A DNA stretch of 64,000 bases, taken from contig NSGV01000002.1 in the NCBI GenBank assembly GCA_002300355.1, positions 124,001 through 188,000 of the forward strand, read 5' to 3'. Below the pieces are notes generated by a model. That model was not told the origin of the DNA and searched no databases. It worked only from the letters and a program-made list of their open reading frames with translations. Below are positions 34,659-43,060 of this stretch, piece after piece (position 1 is the stretch's first letter; each line of letters starts with the position of its first letter). The translations under genes were made by a program, and so were the position numbers. This DNA is from Streptomyces sp. TLI_235 (GTDB lineage: Bacteria > Actinomycetota > Actinomycetes > Streptomycetales > Streptomycetaceae).

Positions 34659-34677
34659 TAGGCTGGACAACGTTGTC
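34659..34677 (+). promoter_or_regulatory. LacI-type operator over the ROK promoter
   Basis: GACAACGTTGTC (34666-34677) is a perfect palindrome with the central CG expected for LacI-family operators. It directly follows TAGGCT (34659-34664), a plausible -10 for the ROK gene, so the start point would fall inside the operator. No good -35 is seen. Confidence 0.65.
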
Positions 34678-34732
34678 AGCCGTCGACCACAATCGACCGG
34701 CCCGACCGCCGCACCATCCCGGAGCACCGCCC

Positions 34733-35776
34733 GTGAGCACGACCGCCAGCAGCACCGCCGCCGCGCCCGACCCCGCCGCCCCCGCCCCTGCCGCGCTGCC
34801 CGACCGGGCCGCCCCGGTTGCGGACGGCGCCCAGGCCCTCGTCGCGGCGCTCGACATCGGCGGGACGAAGATCGCCGGCGGCCTGGTGGACAGCGCCGGC
34901 CGGCTGCTGCACCAGGTCCAGCAGCCGACACCGGCCCGGGAGGACGCGGGCACCGTCCTCGCCGCCGTCCGCCGCGTCCTCGACGAGCTCGCCGCCCACC
35001 CGCTGTGGGAGCGGGCCGGATCGCTCGGCATCGGCAGCGCCGGCCCCGTCGACACCGCGGCGGGCACCGTCAGCCCGGTCAACATCCCTGCGTGGCGCGG
35101 CTTTCCGCTCCTCGCCGAGGCCGGCGCCCACCCGGCCGTCCGCGGGCTGCCGGTGGTGCTCGGCGGCGACGCGGTGGCGATGGCGGCCGCCGAACACCGG
35201 TACGGCGCGGCCCGCCCGTACGCGGACGCGCTCTGCCTGGTCGTCTCCACCGGCGTCGGCGCCGGCCTCGTCCTGGGCGGCAGTGTCCACCACGGCCGCA
35301 CCGGGAACGCCGGCCACCTCGGGCACATCACCGTCGACCTGGACGGCGACCCCTGCCCCTGCGGCTCGCGCGGCTGCCTCGAAGGGCTGGCCAGCGGCAC
35401 CGCGATCGCCGCCCGGGCGGCCTGGGACGGCTGGCGGCCCGAGGGGCGGGACGCCTCCGCCTCGGCCGTCGCCGAGGCCGCCCGCCGCGGCGACCCGGTC
35501 GCGCTCGCCGCCTTCGACCGCGCCGCACAGGCACTGGCCGCGGGCATCGCCGCCACCGCCACCCTGGTGGAGATCGAGGCGGCCGTGATCGGCGGCGGTG
35601 TCGCCCGGGCCGGCGACGTGCTCTTCGCGCCGCTCCGCCGCCACCTGCGCACCTACGCCGCACTGCCGTTCGCCGCGGACGTCGCCGTCCTCCCGGCCCG
35701 CCTCGGCACCGACGCCGGCCTCGTCGGAGCGGCCGCGCTCGCCATGACGGAGTCTCAGGAGCAGCGCCGCTCCTGA
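34733..35776 (+). CDS. ROK-family sugar kinase
   Basis: 347 residues from GTG with GGAG upstream. Phosphate loop DIGGTK (41-46), catalytic D146 in VLGGDAVAMA, and the ROK zinc motif GHLGHITVDLDGDPCPCGSRG with H198, C208, C210 and C215. Ala/Pro-rich first 30 residues. The family phosphorylates glucose, fructose, mannose or N-acetylmannosamine; the exact sugar is open. Controlled by the divergent LacI protein. No transport genes adjacent. Confidence 0.92.
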   Translation: MSTTASSTAAAPDPAAPAPAALPDRAAPVADGAQALVAALDIGGTKIAGGLVDSAGRLLHQVQQPTPAREDAGTVLAAVRRVLDELAAHPLWERAGSLGIGSAGPVDTAAGTVSPVNIPAWRGFPLLAEAGAHPAVRGLPVVLGGDAVAMAAAEHRYGAARPYADALCLVVSTGVGAGLVLGGSVHHGRTGNAGHLGHITVDLDGDPCPCGSRGCLEGLASGTAIAARAAWDGWRPEGRDASASAVAEAARRGDPVALAAFDRAAQALAAGIAATATLVEIEAAVIGGGVARAGDVLFAPLRRHLRTYAALPFAADVAVLPARLGTDAGLVGAAALAMTESQEQRRS

Positions 35777-35846
35777 AGGGTGGGCTCGCACGGATCGGCA
35801 GTCAGAGCCTCGGCGGGGCTGACGGCACGATCCTTCGACAGCCCTG

Positions 35847-36572
35847 CTACCGGGGCCTTCGTACGGAGAACTCGTTGCCGTCGGGGTCGAGCATCAGTGC
35901 CCGGCCGTCGTCGCCCTCGCCGCTGTCGGTGCGCGTCGCGCCGAGTGAGATCAGGCGATCGACCTCCGCCTCCCAGTCGGCGGCGGTGGGGAGCGCAAGC
36001 TCGAAGTGCAGCCTGTTCGTGCCCGTCTTCGGCGCCACCGGAGGACCACCCCACGTGATCTTCGTACCGCCGTCCGGCGATTGGATCGCGGTCTCCTGGT
36101 CCTGGTCCCAGACCAGCGGCCACTGCAGCGCCTTGCTCCAGAAGTAACCGACCTCCTGGGTACCGTCGCAGGCCAGTGCCCCGATGACACCGGTGTCGGC
36201 GAGGAACGTGTTGCCCGCCTCGATGACGCAGAACTCGTTGCCGTCCGGATCGGCGAGCACCACATGCCCCTCTTCCGGGAGCTGGCCCACGTCGATGTGT
36301 CCGCCGCCGAGTTCCAGCGCTCTGGCCACGGTCTGCCACTGATTCTCCGGGGAGGTGCTCGTCAGGTCGAAGTGCGCCCGGTTCCGGCCGATCTTCGGCT
36401 CCCGGCTCGGCAGGAAACGGATGCGGAACCCCGCGGTATCAGGAGGCGGCAGGATCACAACGTCGTCGTCCGGACCGCCGGCCACCTCCCAGCCCAGGAC
36501 CCCGGACCAGAACCGCGCCAGACCCGCAGGCCGGGTCGCATTGAAGCAGATCGTGAACAGTTGACTGGTCAT
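35847..36572 (-). CDS. Two-domain VOC (glyoxalase-like) protein
   Basis: 241 residues made of two VOC half-sets. First: FTICFNATRPAGLARFWSGV...HFDLTST...VVLADPDGNEFCVIEA (about 5-118). Second: FWSKALQWPLVWDQ...HFELALP...LDPDGNEFSVRRP (about 140-241). Each has the strand carrying a metal ligand (H in HFDL/HFEL, E in NEF). Members detoxify or sequester small molecules, including some antibiotics. ATG at 36572. Solitary. Confidence 0.88.
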   Translation of the reverse strand: MTSQLFTICFNATRPAGLARFWSGVLGWEVAGGPDDDVVILPPPDTAGFRIRFLPSREPKIGRNRAHFDLTSTSPENQWQTVARALELGGGHIDVGQLPEEGHVVLADPDGNEFCVIEAGNTFLADTGVIGALACDGTQEVGYFWSKALQWPLVWDQDQETAIQSPDGGTKITWGGPPVAPKTGTNRLHFELALPTAADWEAEVDRLISLGATRTDSGEGDDGRALMLDPDGNEFSVRRPR

Positions 36573-36651
36573 GTTCCCTACGTCTCCGTTCCACTGACGG
36601 TCGATGTGGCGAACCGGCCCCAGGTGGGTCGGCCCGGTCACCGCGAGGTTC

Positions 36652-37524
36652 TCACTCCGCCGGGTCGAGGACGGCGAGCAACTGCCGGGCGAACTCCTTC
36701 GGCCGCTCGACCGCGCCGAGATGGCCACCCGGAAACTCCACCACGTCGCGGCCGAGAACCTCGGCGAGGCGGACGGCCGGGCCGTACAGCGGGAGTTGGT
36801 GGCGGGAGTCACGGCCGGCGGCGGGGACCAGCTTGTGCGCGACCGGGCGGAGGGCCGCCAGGTCGGGCGGCGTCGCCGAGAACGGGCAGAGCATCCGGTC
36901 GAGGAAGACGGGCAGATTGGCGTGCATTCGCGGCGCCATCTCCCGGATCTCGGGCGGGAGTTCGGTGGGGTCCTGATCGGCGGCCGGTTCGGCCCGTTCG
37001 CCGGCGGGCTGCTCCCCCATGCCCTCGGCGAAGCGCGTCATCGCGGCCGCGACACCCTCCGCCCGGAAGGTCTCCCGGACCTCGGCGAAGAGGGCCTTGT
37101 GCGGCGCCGGGTCGTCCAACAGCTCCAGCAGCGGCGGCTCGTGGGCGACCACACGGCACAGTCGTTCGGGGTGGCGGGCCAGCAGGTCGACCGCGACGAC
37201 GGCGCCCGAGCTGCAGCCGAGCACCGTGGCCTCGGTGTCGGGTGCGAGGCGGTCGAGCAGGCGGCGGGCGTCGTCGGCCCACACGTCCACCCGCTGGTCG
37301 GTGAGCGGACCGTCGAGGGGGCTCCGGGAGAGGCCGCGCGGGTCGTAGGAGACGACGGTGTACCGGGCGGCGAGTTCGCCGTACATACCGGCGTACATGC
37401 CGGCGTCGCCGGCCCCGCCGGGCAGGAGCAGCAGGACCGAGCCGCTGCCGCGGACTTCGTAGTACAGGGTGGCGCCGGGGACGGCGAGGGTGCCGCTGGC
37501 GGCGGTACGGACGGTCGTGGTCAC
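36652..37524 (-). CDS. Alpha/beta hydrolase
   Basis: 290 residues from GTG, overlapping the TetR stop by 3 bases (GTGA). Oxyanion loop LLPGGAGDAG, nucleophile elbow GCSSGAV (S106 region), a histidine in VEFPGGHLGAVE. A typical esterase/epoxide-hydrolase-like fold; substrate unknown. Translation is coupled to the TetR gene just upstream, so expression follows that regulator. Confidence 0.88.
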   Translation of the reverse strand: MTTTVRTAASGTLAVPGATLYYEVRGSGSVLLLLPGGAGDAGMYAGMYGELAARYTVVSYDPRGLSRSPLDGPLTDQRVDVWADDARRLLDRLAPDTEATVLGCSSGAVVAVDLLARHPERLCRVVAHEPPLLELLDDPAPHKALFAEVRETFRAEGVAAAMTRFAEGMGEQPAGERAEPAADQDPTELPPEIREMAPRMHANLPVFLDRMLCPFSATPPDLAALRPVAHKLVPAAGRDSRHQLPLYGPAVRLAEVLGRDVVEFPGGHLGAVERPKEFARQLLAVLDPAE

Positions 37525-38108
37525 GGAGTGCTCCGATCGGGCCGGGCGGGCCAGTTCTCGAGGAGGACGTGGAGTGCGTCCAGGCTGCGGTTCCAGGAGT
37601 CCTGGACGGCGCGGGGATGGCCGAAGCCGCCGCCGAGTTCGAGGTGGATGTAGCCGTGGAAGGCGGCGCGCAGCAGTCGGGCGGCGTCGGTCAGGTCGGG
37701 ATCGGTGAGGCCGTAGGCGCGGAGCATGCCGTAGGTGAGCTCGATGCTGCGGCGCAGGGCCACCGAGTCGGCCATCTCCTCGGGGGCGAGCTGCAGTTGG
37801 GTCGCGGCGTAGCGGCCGGGATGGTCGATGGCGTACTGCCGGTAGGCGTCGGCGAAGGCGACCAGCGCGTCCTTGCCGGCCCGTCCGGCCACGGCGACGG
37901 CGATGCGCCCGGTCATCTCCTCGCCGCAGAGCAGGGCGATCCTGACCTGCAGATCACGCAGGTTCCTGATGTGGGAGTAGAGGCTGGCGTCCTTGACGCC
38001 GAAGCGCCGGGCCAGCGCTGAGACGGTGACCCGGTCGAGCCCGACCTCGTCCGCCATCTCGGCGGCCGCCTCGGTGAGCTTGGCCGCGGTGAGACCTGCG
38101 CGGGCCAT
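37521..38108 (-). CDS. TetR-family repressor
   Basis: 195 residues. N-terminal HTH: LTAAKLTEAAAEMADEVGLD, then VTVSALARRFGVKDASLYSHI. C-terminal domain with a WHG-like end (AFHGYIHLELGGGF) as in the TetR_C_33 group. AGGAGG upstream of ATG. It overlaps the hydrolase start and sits 20 bases from a palindromic operator, so autorepression with co-control of the hydrolase is likely. Confidence 0.92.
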   Translation of the reverse strand: MARAGLTAAKLTEAAAEMADEVGLDRVTVSALARRFGVKDASLYSHIRNLRDLQVRIALLCGEEMTGRIAVAVAGRAGKDALVAFADAYRQYAIDHPGRYAATQLQLAPEEMADSVALRRSIELTYGMLRAYGLTDPDLTDAARLLRAAFHGYIHLELGGGFGHPRAVQDSWNRSLDALHVLLENWPARPDRSTP

Positions 38109-38127
38109 GGGTGCCTCCTACCACTTT

Positions 38128-38142
38128 CCTAGGACATCTAGG
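38128..38142 (-). promoter_or_regulatory. TetR operator candidate
   Basis: CCTAGGACATCTAGG (38128-38142) is an imperfect palindrome (CCTAg...ctAGG) in the short gap before the TetR ATG, in a less GC-rich stretch. Its place between start codon and presumed promoter fits an autoregulatory site. Confidence 0.5.
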
Positions 38143-38339
38143 TTTTACGCTAGCACATCCAGGATCAGGGCCTGGGAGCCTTTTCACGCACCGGCCCTGT
38201 GCGCAAGTGCTCGGCAGGGAACAGACCATGACGGAACGCACCGCGTCCCGGCGCACCGCCGCCATCGACGCCGCGGTGGCGGTCGACGGCTGCGCGGACG
38301 GTGGCCGGGTCGCGGGGTCGGCGTGCTCGACGGGTGCGG

Positions 38340-39695
38340 TCAGTCGACGAAGCGGATGTCGGGGAGGCGGTCGGAGGCGCGGTCGAGCAGGTGGTTGTCG
38401 CGGTGGCGGAGGGTGCGGTCGAAGAAGGCCGCCGTGCAGGCCCGTTCGGCGGCGACCGCGCGCTCGGGGACGACGGCGCCGATGGTGGCGGTGACGGTCC
38501 CGGGCGGCAGGTCCAGTTGGCGGGCGATCTGGGGCAGCATCGACTCCATGTCGGTGTAGCTCGCGTGGGCGGAGCCGGTCAGGGTGAGGTCGCGGTGCCA
38601 GCCGATGCTGTGCCCCCAGAGACCGCCCCAGGACGGGTTACGGTGGTGGTCGTCGCCCTCGCTGCCCATCAGCAGGAAGGGACGGTCGAGGCCGTCCGTG
38701 GAGACGGTGGCGGGGTTGGCCGGGTCGTGGTCGTCGCCGACGTAGCCGAGGACGCCGTCCAGGTTCTCACCGGCCTTGATCCGGGGGTCGTCGTGCATGG
38801 TCTGCAGGGCGGTGAAGCCGCCGGCCGACTGGCCGAACATGCCGATCCGGCCCGGGACGAGGGCCGCGCCGAGGCCTTGGGGCAGGCGCCGGTGCTCCGC
38901 GTCGGGGTTGCGGCCGGCGGCGAGCGCGCCGACCTGGTCCAGGACGAAGCGGGTGTCGGACACCCGGACGTCGACGAGCTTGCGCAGCAGCGCGGTGAGC
39001 TTCGCCCTGGCCTTCTCCGGGTCCGGGTCCTGGATCGCGGCGATCTCGGCGTCCATCCGGCTCGCCGCGACCCGGCCGCGGGGGAACTCGACGGCCGGCG
39101 CCTCGTAGGTGTGGTCGAACGACACGACGACGTACCCGCGCGAGGCGAGGTCGTCGGCGAGGGTCGTGCCGAACGCCGCGGGGTCGCCGGCGCCGGGCGA
39201 GTAGAGCACCACCGGGCGCGGCCCGCCGCGGAGGTCCGCGGGGGCGTCCTCGTGCGCGTGGGTGAGGGTCTGCGCCCAGGCCACCCGGTCCATCGGGAGG
39301 TCTCCCCCGTTGCGGTACATCGTCTCGAAGACGGCGGCGGCCGCGGCGGTCATCTGCGGGGCTGCCGGACGGTGCGCGGTGTCCCGCGCGGGGTAGCGGA
39401 CGGTCGCCATCAGCTCGCGCGGGCCCTCGCCGGTCCAGGGGTCGGTCCTGGCGCTGTCGACCAGGTGCAGCGACACGGTGCCGACCGGGTACGGGCCGGT
39501 CGGCGAGGGCAGCACCACCCGCGCCCCGGGCGGGGGCATCTCCGCGGCCGCGGCGGCCGGGGCGAGGACCGTCACCCCGGCGGTGGCGATCAGGACGGCG
39601 AGCGCCGCGGCCCGGAGAGCGGTGGTTCGCGTGGCGGTGCGGGCGGCGGCGGTACCGGCGGTGACGGTACGGGCGGCGGCGGTGAAAGGCGGCAT
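38340..39695 (-). CDS. Secreted alpha/beta hydrolase (PAF-acetylhydrolase-like)
   Basis: 451 residues from ATG with GGGAG upstream. A long Ala/Thr-rich signal peptide (about 1-50). The elements PRPVVLYSPGAGDPAAFG, RGYVVVSFDHTYEAP, nucleophile elbow GMFGQSAGGFTAL, then GSEGDDHH and GSAHASYTD (His) match secreted esterases of the platelet-activating-factor acetylhydrolase II type. It would hydrolyse extracellular lipids or esters. Divergent from the sulfatase locus. Confidence 0.85.
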   Translation of the reverse strand: MPPFTAAARTVTAGTAAARTATRTTALRAAALAVLIATAGVTVLAPAAAAAEMPPPGARVVLPSPTGPYPVGTVSLHLVDSARTDPWTGEGPRELMATVRYPARDTAHRPAAPQMTAAAAAVFETMYRNGGDLPMDRVAWAQTLTHAHEDAPADLRGGPRPVVLYSPGAGDPAAFGTTLADDLASRGYVVVSFDHTYEAPAVEFPRGRVAASRMDAEIAAIQDPDPEKARAKLTALLRKLVDVRVSDTRFVLDQVGALAAGRNPDAEHRRLPQGLGAALVPGRIGMFGQSAGGFTALQTMHDDPRIKAGENLDGVLGYVGDDHDPANPATVSTDGLDRPFLLMGSEGDDHHRNPSWGGLWGHSIGWHRDLTLTGSAHASYTDMESMLPQIARQLDLPPGTVTATIGAVVPERAVAAERACTAAFFDRTLRHRDNHLLDRASDRLPDIRFVD

Positions 39696-40086
39696 GGCGG
39701 TCGGCTCCCGTGGGTCGGATCGTGGAGTGCGGTGACGGCTGCGCGGACAGGTTCGTACACCTGCCCCTCCCTCAGCCTCTCCTGCCGACGGCCCACATGA
39801 CATCCCGTATGCCCCCGCCCGCGGGGTGGGGACAACCTCAGGAGGCACCCCGGGGACCGGCCCCGGAGAACGCGCCATGACGCCCTGCAACGCCGCGTGA
39901 AATCCGCGTGATGCCGGGCGGGCATCCGTTGCCCGCCGTCGCTCCGCACCCGTACGGTCACTGCCGGGCGCCGCGCGGACGATCTCCGCCGCCCCCGCCC
40001 GAGGCCGTCGACGCGCTCCCCGGCACCGCCCCGCTCCCGCACCGCTCCGCCCTCCGGTACTCCGCCTGCCACGAAAGGGACCTGCC
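39696..40086. other. Divergent intergenic region
   Basis: 391 bases between the esterase and sulfatase genes. A hairpin GGCGGGC (39917-39923) / GCCCGCC (39931-39937) with a 7-base loop sits about 150 bases before the sulfatase start and could be a transcript leader structure. No gene seen. Confidence 0.35.
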
Positions 40087-41496
40087 ATGAGCCGAACCGA
40101 GCCGAGCCGGCTGGGACGCCGCGGCTTCCTCACCGGAGCCGCCGCCGTCGCGGCCACCGTCGCCACGCCCGCGACAGCCGCCGCGACGGCACCCGCCGCT
40201 CCGGCAGCGGCCGCCGCACGCCCGAACATTCTGGTGATCCTCACCGACGACCAGCCCAAGCAGACCGAGTGGGCCACCCCGAAGACCGTCGGCTGGCTCG
40301 CCGACCACGGCGTCCGGTTCACCGCCGGGCACGTCGCCACGCCGCTGTGCGCGCCGTCCCGTTCGTCGATCTTCTCGGGCCGGCAGGCGCACAACCACGG
40401 GGTGCTCGACAACGGCAGCCCGTACAACCTCGACCAGCACACCACCGTGCAGCGGTACCTGCACTAGGCCGGCTACCGCACCGGCCTGTTCGGGAAGTAC
40501 CTGAACGCCTGGCACGCCGCCGACAACCCGCCGCACTTCGACGAGTGGCTGCTGGAGAGCCCCGTCACCTACAACGACGGCACCTACAACGACAACGGCA
40601 CGGTGCGCGCCGTCCCCGGGTACAGCACGACCGTCATCCGGGACCGCACGCTCGCCTTCCTCGACAAGGCCGCCACCGACCGGCGGCCGTGGTTCGCCTT
40701 CGTCGCCCCCAAGGCCTCCCACGAGCCGAACACGCCGGAGCCGACGTACGCGGAGACCGCCGTCCCCGCCTGGGACGGACGGCCGTCGGTGACCGAGGCC
40801 GACCGCAGCGACAAGCCCGACTTCATCCAGGACGCAACCGCGACCCTGGCCGACGCCCGGGCGCTTCGCCGCCGCCAGCTGCGCACACTGCTGTCGGTGG
40901 ACGACGCCGTGCAGGCCTTCCACGACAAGCTGGCCGCGCTCGGGCAGTTGGAGAACACGCTGGTGTTCTACCTGGGCGACAACGGCTACACCTGGGCCGA
41001 CCACGGCTGGCTGAAGAAGTCGGTGCCCTACCGGCCCGCCATCGAGGTGCCCTTCTACGTCTCCTGGCCGGCCGGCGGCCTCGGCTCCGGCACCGTCGAC
41101 CACCGGATCGTCGCCAACATCGACATCGCCCCGACGATCCTGGACGCCGCCGGCATCACCCCCGACACCCCGCAGGACGGGCACTCGCTGCTCGGCACGG
41201 AGAGCCGCGACCACCTGCTCGTCGAGTGGTGGAAGCACGGCACCGCGGCGGGCGGCCCGCACACCTGGTCCTCGTACGCCAGCGCCACCGAGCAGTACAC
41301 CGAGTACTACCGGATCCACACCGACGCCGGGGGCAAGCCGGTCGGCACCGGCGAGGTGCTCTTCCGCGAGTACTACGACCTCGAAGCCGACCCCCACCAG
41401 CTGACCAACCTGCTGTACGGGGCGACCCCACAGGACGAGCAGCGGCTCGGCATCCCCGCACTGGCCTCGGCGCTGGCGGCCGACCGCACCGCCTGA
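40087..41496 (+). pseudogene. Type I sulfatase interrupted by an in-frame TAG
   Basis: ATG at 40087 (GAAAGGGA upstream) opens a Tat signal (LGRRGFLTG) and the alkaline-phosphatase-fold sulfatase RPNILVILTDDQ. The catalytic cysteine motif is C88-A-P-S-R92, the substrate of formylglycine generation. Codon 127 is TAG (40465-40467), in YLH*AGYRTGLFGKYLN; the same frame then continues without fault for another 342 residues to 41496, including VFYLGDNGYTWADHGW and KKSVPYRP. Family members have Asp, Glu, Lys or Gln at this position, and Glu, Lys and Gln codons are one base from TAG. Either a recent nonsense mutation, a read error, or a suppressed stop. Confidence 0.85.
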
Positions 41497-41512
41497 TCCA
41501 CCTGAGCCATCC

Positions 41513-41541
41513 GCCCTCGCCGTCCGCCCGACGGCGAGGGC
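41513..41541 (+). terminator. 12-bp perfect hairpin between sulfatase and maturase
   Basis: GCCCTCGCCGTC (41513-41524) and its complement (41530-41541) with a 5-base loop. It lies 17 bases after the sulfatase stop and 38 before the next start, so it may attenuate the downstream gene relative to the sulfatase. Confidence 0.75.
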
Positions 41542-41578
41542 GGCCTTGACCGTTCTCCCCCCACCCCAGGACTGGCCG

Positions 41579-42586
41579 ATGCGTTCCTGCTGCACCCCGG
41601 ACCACCCCGCGCACAACTCCTCGCCGCAGGGGACGGTGCTGCTGACCCTGACCACCCGCCCGTCCGTTCCACAGCCGCCGGCTCCGGCCGCGGCGCCGCC
41701 CTCGCCCGCCGCGCAGCGCGTCGCCGGGCGCCTGCTCGAACTGCCCGGCGGCAACTTCCTCATGGGCACCGACGATCCGGTGGGCTTCCCTGCGGACGGC
41801 GAGGGCCCGGTGCGCGAGGTCGGGATCTCGCCCCTCCGGATCTCGGCGACCGCCGTCACCAACGCCGAGTTCGCCTCCTTCGTCAAGGAGACCGGCCACA
41901 CCACCGATGCCGAACGCTTCGGCTTCTCCTACGTGTTCGGCGGATTCCTGCCGTCCGCGCTGCGGGCCGCCACCCGCACCGTCCCGGGCGCACCCTGGTG
42001 GCACGCGGTCGAGGGCGCCGACTGGCGGCACCCCGAGGGACCTGACTCCGACTACGCCGCCCGCCAGAACCACCCGGTGGTGCACGTCTCCTGGCACGAC
42101 GCGGCCGCCTACTGCGCCTGGTCCGGCACCCGGCTGCCCACCGAGGCCGAGTGGGAGTACGCCGCCCGCGGCGGCCTCGCACGGCAGCGCTACCCCTGGG
42201 GCGACGAACTCGCCCCCGGCGGGAAGGAGATGCTCAACATCTGGCAGGGCGTCTTCCCGACCTTCAACACCGGCCGGTACCGTGGCACCGCCCCCGTCCG
42301 TGCGTACCGGCCGAACGGCTTCGGGCTGTACAACACGGTCGGCAACGTCTGGGAGTGGTGCGCCGACCGGTTCAGCCCCGACTTCCACCTGACCGGACCG
42401 CGGGTCGACCCGGCCGGGCCGCCGAGCGGCGCGTCCCGGGTGATCCGCGGCGGCTCCCACATGTGCCACGACTCGTACTGCAACCGCTACCGGGTCGCGG
42501 CCCGCAGCTCCAACACCCCGGACAGCTCCACCGGCAACACCGGTTTCCGGATCGCCGCCGACGCGCCTGCACAGAACGGGAGTTGA
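41579..42586 (+). CDS. Formylglycine-generating enzyme (sulfatase maturase)
   Basis: 335 residues from ATG at 41579 with AGGA upstream; TTG at 41546 is an in-frame alternative. SUMF1-type fold: LPGGNFLMGTDDP, ATAVTNAEFASFV, WEYAARGG, GNVWEWCADRF, and the copper-binding cysteine pair C296/C301 in RGGSHMCHDSYCNRYR, which aligns with the active cysteines of the Streptomyces coelicolor enzyme. It oxidises the CxPxR cysteine of sulfatases to formylglycine with O2. The natural substrate is the sulfatase encoded immediately upstream. The N-terminal 45 residues are Pro/Ala-rich with no clear export signal. Confidence 0.94.
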   Translation: MRSCCTPDHPAHNSSPQGTVLLTLTTRPSVPQPPAPAAAPPSPAAQRVAGRLLELPGGNFLMGTDDPVGFPADGEGPVREVGISPLRISATAVTNAEFASFVKETGHTTDAERFGFSYVFGGFLPSALRAATRTVPGAPWWHAVEGADWRHPEGPDSDYAARQNHPVVHVSWHDAAAYCAWSGTRLPTEAEWEYAARGGLARQRYPWGDELAPGGKEMLNIWQGVFPTFNTGRYRGTAPVRAYRPNGFGLYNTVGNVWEWCADRFSPDFHLTGPRVDPAGPPSGASRVIRGGSHMCHDSYCNRYRVAARSSNTPDSSTGNTGFRIAADAPAQNGS

Positions 42587-42596
42587 GGACGGTCGG

Positions 42597-42992
42597 TCAG
42601 GAGGCAGGCGGGCGGCGGCGGAAGGTCTCGGCGAGCGCGGTGTTGACGACGATCACGGCCGCGAGGACGTACGCCGCCGCATGGTGGCCCAGCCCGTACA
42701 ACGCGGCCGCTCCCCCGCCGAGGACGACCGCCTTCACCAGCAGCACCCCGGGCAGCGGCGGGCGGAACCGGGCGCGGGGAGCGGCGAACAGGCCCCACAG
42801 CACGATCGCGGCCGCTGGCAGCCCGACGCCCAGCAGCACCTTGGCGACCGCGCCGTCACCGGCCGCCACTCCCCACCAGGCCAGCAGCACCAGGGCCGCC
42901 AGCTCCAGCACGAACGCCAGCAGCTCGTTGGCCGCGAACCAGGGCCGACCGGCCAGGCCGGCCAGCCCGTCGTTCGACGATTCCCGCACCAT
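42597..42992 (-). CDS. DUF2568 (YrdB-like) membrane protein
   Basis: 131 residues from ATG at 42992 with GGGAGGA upstream; an in-frame start at 43067 would add 25 basic residues without a site. About four transmembrane helices: AANELLAFVLELAALVLLAW, VLLGVGLPAAAIVLWGLF, LVKAVVLGGGAAALYGLG, AYVLAAVIVVNTALAE. The pattern matches DUF2568. Function unknown. Confidence 0.75.
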   Translation of the reverse strand: MVRESSNDGLAGLAGRPWFAANELLAFVLELAALVLLAWWGVAAGDGAVAKVLLGVGLPAAAIVLWGLFAAPRARFRPPLPGVLLVKAVVLGGGAAALYGLGHHAAAYVLAAVIVVNTALAETFRRRPPAS

Positions 42993-43060
42993 TCCCGCCG
43001 TCCTCCCCCGTGTCCGTACGATCAGCCGCCCCAGCATGGCACGCACTCCGGCTCCATGAG

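Noticed and set aside
40465..40467. TAG read as pyrrolysine or selenocysteine-type recoding
   Set aside because: No downstream stem-loop of the required kind is evident and no recoding tRNA or synthetase gene is in the window; mutation or read error is simpler.
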